This document shows positions 24,601-33,600 of a DNA stretch of 64,000 nucleotides, in pieces. The position numbers and the translations under genes were made by a program. Below the pieces are notes generated by a model that was not told the origin of the DNA, ran no database searches, and was given only the letters and a program-made list of their open reading frames with translations. Each line of letters opens with the position of its first letter. The stretch's first letter is position 1. Origin of the DNA: Patiria miniata (lineage: Eukaryota; Echinodermata; Asteroidea; Valvatida; Asterinidae); the NCBI RefSeq assembly GCF_015706575.1, contig NW_024037072.1:25111162-25175161 (forward strand), read 5' to 3'.

Positions 24601-27600
24601 TATTAAGCCGATACTCACCAGCTTGTGGTTTTTTACACATTAGTGGCGCCCTCTTTTGACCATTGTTACAATGTAGTGGCATTTACAAACCATGTGCTGT
24701 TTAGCCAAACTTGTCCATTCATCTTTTCAGTTCCGAAAGCAGAACTTCACCTTGTACACCCTGGTAGTTACTGAAAGACGACTTTGAATGAGTGCGACTA
24801 TCGAATCACGTAATTACAGTTTTTTTAGCTTAATACACAGGTGGCTTTTCTCTTTTATTCCTTGGAGAAGTAATGACCATTTGTTGCTCTTCTGTTGACA
24901 TTTTTCAACAACAATGTTCGGTATGTTTTGTACACAAAGATGTGGAGCCAAGGACGAAGTTCAGTTTAGTCTAGCCCAGGTGGACTCCCTTTTTCTCCCT
25001 ACGTAACGGAGGGAGTCCAGGGTATGAAGTGCTCAAAACCGGCCGAAAAAATTTATGACCAATGTTTTCAATATTTTTACCTTGTTGGAGAAGCCAATTT
25101 TTACGTCGTAGTATTCTATGTGTCCTTATCTATTGGGCCGCTAGGTTCAGGAATTCTGCCGAGTCTATTCTAGTACGTCCGTGCAGCGTGTAGTCTGGTT
25201 CCTTAGACCTGACAATTATTCTCGGCGCTCATATCACGTCTGGTCTGGGAGCCAGACTATGCAGCGTGAATATGCAGTGCGCACGCGCGATTTGCTTAGT
25301 AACCACCCTCATACGCACGCGCACTTACTTGAAGGCGCGGTCGATAATCCAATGACCGAGCGTGTTTTCACGCCAGTTACCAGAAACATGTTTCGGCTTT
25401 GGTCATTGGTTGAGCGTTTTCGTGACGTCGGTTGGCTGGAGTGACGTCACTGTTCCAACCAAAACTAAACAAATGAGGGCGCTAGCGTGCGCGCGCGCTT
25501 TTGTGCGCGCTTTCGTGCGCCCGTACATGATGTACGACTCGGGAATAAAACTGATGAAAAGAGACTACAAACACGTACAAGTTTAACGTTGCTTTAGAGT
25601 TTATTTTCCTGATTAATGTCGGTCAGCATCACATATGGAATTCCTGAACCCCTGGATCAATAGAGAAGGACACATAGAAAATGTAGGCGTGAAATAAGCT
25701 TCTGTAACGAGGTAAAACGTAACAAAAATCTGGTCCAAATTTTGGGTGGTCTTATGTAGAGAATTCTCATCCTGGACGTTAGTCGTAATGCAATGAAGAC
25801 TTTGTCCAACCTGGGCTAAGTTTAGTCAAATGTTCGGTATAGGGGTGTTCAGTATAGCGACGTTCCACTGTATTTGATCCAGATATGTCAAGTCCCATAC
25901 AATACATACTACACACATACTATACATACAAAAACTACATGCCAATAATATCTTCTTACAGTTTGGAATGTTGATGCCAGCTGGGATGCCACTGGAAGCA
26001 TAGCTCAGGACCTCCAACGAGGTGAAGTCTGGCTTGAGGAAGACATCCTTCTCATAGTCCTTGGGCCACGGGAGGAGGGGCAGAAACCTCTCGGCGTTCT
26101 CAACAAGCTGTCCGAACTTGGCGCTCATCTGCTTGTTGACGATTGACACAAAGCCTGCAAAACAAGGAGCAATGAGGCACGAATCCTCATGTAATTTATC
26201 TTTACCAATTTTCACCTGTAATGCATTGTATAACATTGTATTAATTCCCTAATGAATTCATAAAGCCATACAATGCTGGGGCAGTGTACCCTCACTAGCC
26301 AGGGTAGTCTTACTCGCCTAGGTCACAAGACGGAAGCTGTGCAAGCCCAGGCGACATCTTTCCTATTTTGACCTCGCGAGATTTATTCACGAACAATTCC
26401 AAATATGGACTGATATAATTTCTGACTATAATCATATCGCTCTTTTACAAAAGCTGACCCAGGATTGTTCTCCTGTGAAGTAAAACGGTGCCGTCTCGAA
26501 AAGCGCTCTCCTATTGGCTAACAAAGGTTGGCCCTGTAATTCCAGACTGGAGTATTCAGTGCGTAGGAAAACCTCGGCTAGCATAAAAAAAATGTACAGG
26601 GTAGCATTCCCTTTTAATCCCTGAAAAAGGACACCAGCGATTATAACTCTGAATATGGGTATGGTGGTTAAAGTGAATTATGATGTTAAAAAGAAAACAT
26701 TCATTTGATAGACAAATCTGGGCAAGTGATCACTGTACATACACGAGGCCCCCATCAATGGCAAAAGCACTGTGCAAGCTACTGTGTAAAGCTACTGCCC
26801 CATGACGGATTATCTGAACAATAGCTAGCACAATGCCTTCGCCATTGAAGGGGGCCTACTTGATAGAAGTGATAGCGTACCCGGAGTTGTCTATTCTTGC
26901 TGAAAGATTTGATTCTACCATAGAGCTATATTAAATTACTAGAGCGCTAACTCGTCATTCTGCGTGGGGAGACGCTTTGAAGCCGTCCTGGGTGCAGACA
27001 TTTTGAATTCATGTGCGTGTTTGTAGAACATAAAGAAATTAGATAGATCAATTTTGAAAGTGTACTCTATATGCAACGCGCAAGTAGAACATACGCAAGC
27101 AACTTAAGCGCGTCATTGCCGGTTCAAAAAAATATGATGGTAAGAAGCATCTGCAGCGAATACGCGCACACGTTGCACTGTTTGCGGAGAGCAAAATGAA
27201 ACGCTCATTTGCTGATCGTGCGTTTCAGTTTTGGGCGTATTGGCTTCGATAACGCACCGGTATGGAATACAAATGCACATATGCAAAGAGCCGTACAAAG
27301 GCCGTACAAAATGTCTAGGTCTCCATAGGTTTGTGCACAAACATGGATGCGCCCAGCAGGCATCTCTTTGTACACAGAGTTAGCGCTCTAGTAATTTAAT
27401 ATAGCTCTATGGATTCTACACACATTTAAACACTGCACCAACATCAAACTGTATTACCTTCCCATTCACCCCGCATGCCAAACGGATCTCTGTACGTCTC
27501 AATGAAGCCAATATAGCTGCAATGACAAAACACCATGTGATAGTAATATTTTTTAAAGACATCAGATAAAACCAAAAACAATTACTGCCAACATCCCCGA

Positions 27601-30600
27601 CATATAAGGAGTGGGGACTACCAAAGAAATATCACACCATCAGATTTTTAATTTGTTCAATGATGTACAAAGACATTGACTGGAGCAGGGTTTGAACCTG
27701 CGACCCTTGGATTGTTGTTCCGGTGCTCTGCCAACTGAGCCATCCAGCCCTATGGCTTCTGAAGTGTGTCTTGAGCAAAGACATTGACAAATTGGGGAAT
27801 GGGGTGACACAGGGCTGGATAGCTCATTTGGTAGAGCACCAGAACGGCAATCCATAGGTCCAAGTTCAAACCCTGCTCCAGTCAATTTCTTTGTTTATCT
27901 TTTGAAAGAAAGTATTATTATAACGTACCTAGTCAGTTTTCCTTTGAGGTTTATTTGAAAATTTCAACAGATTTTTAACGAAGGCTAACTGCAAATGGGC
28001 ATTGTTCACAATTTTTAGGTGTTAAGTTTGGTGTCGGTCAAATTATTAGTAACCAGGACAACATCAGGAAGGCCAAAACTTTGTTTTTGATAACAAACCC
28101 TAGTCTAGCACATTTGTGAAATTAAGTATATAAATTAACTAATATTTAATATTTTTTAATGGCTACAAAGGTGCAACCGATTGCCATCAACGAGAACAGA
28201 AAATTGGCACTATTTTGGAACTCACCAAAAAAACTTTTTTTTTCAAAGCTGAACAAAGAACTGACTGGAGCGGGGTATGAACCTGCAACCTCCAGATTGC
28301 CATTCCAGTGCTCTACCGACTGAGCTATCTAGTCCTCTGTTGGTGGTTCCTCTATTTGTCAATGTCTTTGTTCAAGGGGTGATAGTCAGAAGTCATAACT
28401 TAGATTTATTTGGAAACGAGTAAGAAAGAGTCACAGGATATATCAATAATATTTGTTAGGAGGTTTACATTCAACAGGAACAAAAAATTCACAAACTATT
28501 ATGTTGTGAATCAAGGAAGGGACAAAAATTCTCCCCCAGATGAATGCTCGTAGAAAGACAGAATAATCAGTATTCGTAACCATGCAATATCAAGTGCTGT
28601 TAGATCCTTTTTTTGGACTGAATCTTTGTTCTGACGAAACCAAATTTGTTAAAACTGGTCGTGAGCTTACTGTTCAACAATGGGTCCTTTATCTTTGATC
28701 CAGCTCCTGGATCCATCCATGTGGTCTTGGAGTAGCCCTGTGGTGAAGCTGCTGGCATACAACTGCAGCATCTTAACCTCATGTTCATTAGCCCCATACT
28801 CCTGCATGCAGGGAAGCAAGCAAAATCCCAACCTGAATTCCTAATTTTATCAGGGATCGGGGGGGGGGGGGGGGGGGGGAGGGGGGGCGGCCTCCAATTG
28901 GCCCATTCCTCTTCCCTCACCCCCGAAGAGAAGACAACTCTCTTTAAATTGATACTGTGTTCTACCAATCACCCTTTTCCTTCGGGTAAAATCAACCTAT
29001 ATAGTCTGAACACAGACTGAAGATGGCGGATTATTTTGAATGAACTACAAAATTGTCCAATTTCAGGCATGCAACTTGGAAGAAACAAAAAACTAGGAAA
29101 CTTCTCTTTACAAGAATGTACAGTGTTTTTCCATCTTTAATGTCATAATTGTGAAGTGAAGAACACGGAAATCAGCTGATCCGAGGAAAAGTTGCATGTC
29201 TGCAGTTGAAATGGAATAACAAGTGGACAAGACTGATTTTGGTGGCTTGTATTCACATGAGCATAATATCACTATTCTTGCCACTAAGCTTTTTTTTAGG
29301 CCAAAAAAAATAGTCAGTCTCTGGTCGGGCCAGAGTTCCGGAATTGATGCGGCGACGTGTTTTCTTTTTTCTTTTTTTGGGGCTTTTTTTTTTTCAAGCT
29401 TGAATTGTACAGACAAGGTGGGTACTATTTTGCTTTTTTGTGTCCTCATGAACATTGCTGTCCTCCATCATTTGCCTTGGTGCCCTCCATCACTTGCCTT
29501 TGTGCAATTTCCACATTTCTCGGTGCTCCAAACATTTGAGGAGGTGCGGCAATAGAAATCACTGTTGTAGCTACCACGGAAAATTTGGAAAAAAAAGAGA
29601 TTGACGCGCATGATTAAAATCGACGCACGCGCTGACCAGAGACCGACTATTTTTATTTGTTTTGTGGCCTCATCACCATGCATGGTTAAAGGGCTATTCT
29701 TAACTACTATGTGAAGAAACTGAAATAAGTTAACTAAGTAGGTGAAACTGCTGTCACAAGCAGATTTCCTTTATTTTGAACCACCCTGGAGAAGCATGAG
29801 GCCGTTGCCTGTCCTCATATACAAATAATGTGTCATGAGGTTAGGTCTCCGGTCTACCTTTAAAGGTGACCAGCATTACTCCTTTCAAAAAGTAAAATTC
29901 CCATTTTCTTGCCTCCCCACTAACATTTGGTTCCAGATATGTGCCAGAAAATTATGTTCTAAAAATCACCTAGCCATCAATCATAACACTTTAAAGGGAC
30001 GTACCTTTGCTTTCAGCAGATTGTCCGACACCATTTTCATCAGGGGTCCGTAATCACCCCTGGTCACGTTCACTTTGACGCCCTCAAAGTCGTAGGAGCC
30101 CAACTTCAGGTTATTATCACCATCAGCAGCACCTTAATACAAGGCAAGAATAATGGGAAAGTGCATTCATTACTGAAAACGGGGGCTGGTTTTTGATGAG
30201 TTAGTAAGCAAAGAAATCTGCTGAGCATAAAAAATTGCTCTATAGCAAAAACAGGGCTATATTTTTTGCACAGAAATATTTTTTACTACACCATTGACTA
30301 AAGTGTTTTTAAAAAGGACTATGCCTCGTCTGTTAGCTTCGGCTTATTGTCTGACCTCCGCACACAGTGTAGGCAAGTACTGTTATATTCATTTGTATCT
30401 TGCACACTGTTTGCAGCAGTATGAGACAAACTTGAAACTGGGGGTTAATGTTAAAAGTTTTGCAAACTTCACAATTTTTTTCCCTCAAGATAGCAACTTA
30501 CCAGTTTGGGCAGATGCCAAGCGTACTTCATATTCAAACTTCCCATCAGCACCCTTGGACTTAAAAAGACGAGTGTTGTACGCATCGATTTTCTGTTTCG

Positions 30601-33600
30601 ACAAAAAAAGAAACAACATTGACAAATTCACACAAATTTTGATTGAACCAAAAACTGTGAGGTCATAAACTTTAAACATCCAGATTGCAATGGCAGTAGT
30701 AAGCTATTTTGCAAAAGGTTGAGAAGGATGCATCATGATCTTTCTAAGTGATCCTCATATTCTGCTGCTATGCCAGGTAATACTTGCCAGGGGCATTAAC
30801 ACTGCTTCACTGAGTTAGTTGAATTTGGCATCAGCCTCCCATCTAAGGCCAAAAAAAATAAATACCTTTGGTTCAGGTCACCCGACCAACCCTATTTTTG
30901 AAAGCGATAACATGCGACCCCACACAATTTTATCGGTTTATTGGGGAAAATATATATTACGATACTGTTTTCCCATCCAAATTGGTCCAAATTGCCGACC
31001 GCCAAAACAATTTATAGGCATTTATCAGCAAGTGATTTTTTTCTTTCTGGTATCATCCGAAAGAAAATATCGTGGTCAGTTTGCGAGTACTTTAAAAGTT
31101 GGGAAAAAATCACTCGGGTGGGACTCGAACCCAGGACCTCCTGCTTTCTTGTGCAGATGTCTTACCACTCGACCACCGAGCTTGCGGGATCGGTTGACTG
31201 GTTCGAATGTAAATGTACCAGCCAACCGATCCCCCAAGCTCTGTGGTCGAGTGGTAAGACATCGGCACTTGATTTTTCCAACTTTCACATGGGAGGTAAC
31301 ACACTGAGTATACAGTGTTTATACGTCGGTGAAGGGCAAAACCTAATATTGATTTACATCACCCCGACGCAAAATTCCATCTTATGAATACTTTAATGTG
31401 GTACCCGCTGTTATGTACATCAGATTCGAACCAACCAACTGATCCCGCAAGCTCGGTGGTCGAATGGTAAGAAGTCTGCACTACAAAGCAGGAGGCAGTG
31501 AGTACTAATCCCACCCGAGTGAGTTTTTTCCAACTTCCACTCGGGAGGTAACACACCGAGTATACAGTGTTTATACGTCAGTGAAGGGCGAAACCTTATA
31601 TTAATTTACATCACCCCGACGCAAAATTCCACCTTACGAATAACGATTGTCACCCAAAGGAAAACAAGACAAAAAAAGACAGCTATGACTTATGATAAAA
31701 TAACACTTTCCAAAAATCTGCACTTGACTTAAAATTACCTTTTCCAACATGAATCTCTTGGCCAGCTCAGCATCTGCCATGGTGCAATTGCCGGAGAAAT
31801 ATGTTGATATGCCCTGCACAAGAATGAGGATAACAAATTATCAGTAGGTTTGGAGACATCAGAGAAACACATGATTCATTTTGGAAACTGAAAATCATAA
31901 ATCAATCACCGTTGTTCACAATTGTTGCAAACAAAAACTTCTTTTATCAATTAAAAAATGCTTACAAAGACACACTAAGTTGTCACTATAATCTCAAACA
32001 TACTGGAATTTGTATCCTTTTGGATACATCTCTTTGTTCTCGTGTACTTAAATTTTAGAGTGTGAAAATCTAGTTCCAAAATTTTCTATTTTAACCAGAA
32101 TTAATTTCCTGGGGTGAAATTCTTACCAAATATCCCTTACATAAAATGCTTCAATTTGCGACAAATAAACACACCTTAGAAATTCTAACTTTTTGAATGA
32201 AATCCATATATCTATTTCGTGAAAACCTTGTGGAGACGTATTCACCTATAGAAATTGCCTTGTGGAGACCTTTACAATCTTTTGTACACACGTCTCCACA
32301 AGGTAGTGAATTACAGAACTCTCTTGAAAGGTTTCGGCGGCCTGTTTTTACTAAGCATCAACATTTGCAAATCACAAATAATATTCTCTCAGCAGAACTG
32401 AAATGTAATGCAATGTATATTTCTCGTGACGGTTTCACAGCTGTTTTTGCTTTAATGAAATTATGTAAATTTTGAACATAGCTGTGGTTCCTTTAACGTG
32501 TTTAACATGTAGACCTATATCAACCACAGATCTCATTTTAACCCTAGCCAAGTCACAGTCATTTCTGAAATTAAGGGTCCATGAGATGATTTTTTTTCTT
32601 CTTAGAAACACATTTTGTGCAATTTTCCACTCCTCAATAAACGTATGAAAACTATTTGACATCCCTTTTTGGTTAATTTTATTGAAAAATGCTCGTCTTT
32701 AAACATTTAAAAATTGTCTTTTCGGACAACTGAGGGCGCTGTTACTGTGATGTCATTTCAGGAAGGCACTGTTCAGTCTACGTGTTTCCTGTTCAAATTG
32801 TGACCCAAAAATTTGTTCATTGAAAACGTTTGAGAAAAGTTTGCTCATTGGCTTATTGCCATGTACTAAACACAACAAAAAATCACCAATGAAAAGAAAA
32901 TTTACAACAGCAAAATAACCAAAATTCTGGCAACTCTTGGTGCTGAAATAGCGATTTATCATTGAGGTTTCTGCCTGAAATGACATCACAGTTTTGCTCA
33001 TGAATATGGAAATTATCATAAACATGAGAACCAAAAAGGTACCCAATAACCCTTGAAAATGGCAAAATGGGACACAAAAGGTGCATTTGGGAATCGTAGG
33101 GTGTCTAAGACAGTATCTGAATTACTTGGCCGTGACATGCAATTACACCATGGAAGCAGCTGGAACCACCACCTATAGAAATGTGTAACTGCTGGCCGTG
33201 GCTTTATGATTCAGACACTGCCTAAGGAAGCTTACATCATCTCCTAGACCTAGCTGCTGTGTCTTCTTGGAGAGGGTCAAGATGGCATCACCACAGCGGG
33301 AGATGAGCTCGTCAAGGTATGAAGGGTCCGAGGCATAGGCTGCACTGGCTTTGAGTAGACTCAGCAACTTGTCCTGTGCGGATTATAATGAGATAAATTG
33401 ACAAGATTATCTATAGATGAACTCATGTACAGAAATGAGACACAGTTTTCATTCTTCATTCCAATCCTCTTCACTCGCGACATAAAAGTAAACGTCTAAT
33501 TGCCAGGTCAGGTGATAACGAGGAATGAATCAAATTATAGAAACGAATGAAGGATTCAAGAGGGTTTTCTTGCTTTGTTTTGTTTTTTTCTCTTTGTTTC

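Noticed and set aside
27678..27885. Possible tRNA genes
   Set aside because: Boxes A and B are present, but the acceptor and anticodon stems do not pair well, and several diverged copies exist nearby; SINE heads fit better.
30819..31387. ORFs of 148-162 codons
   Set aside because: They read through the SINE cluster in the DPP3 intron, and their peptides are translated tRNA-like boxes.
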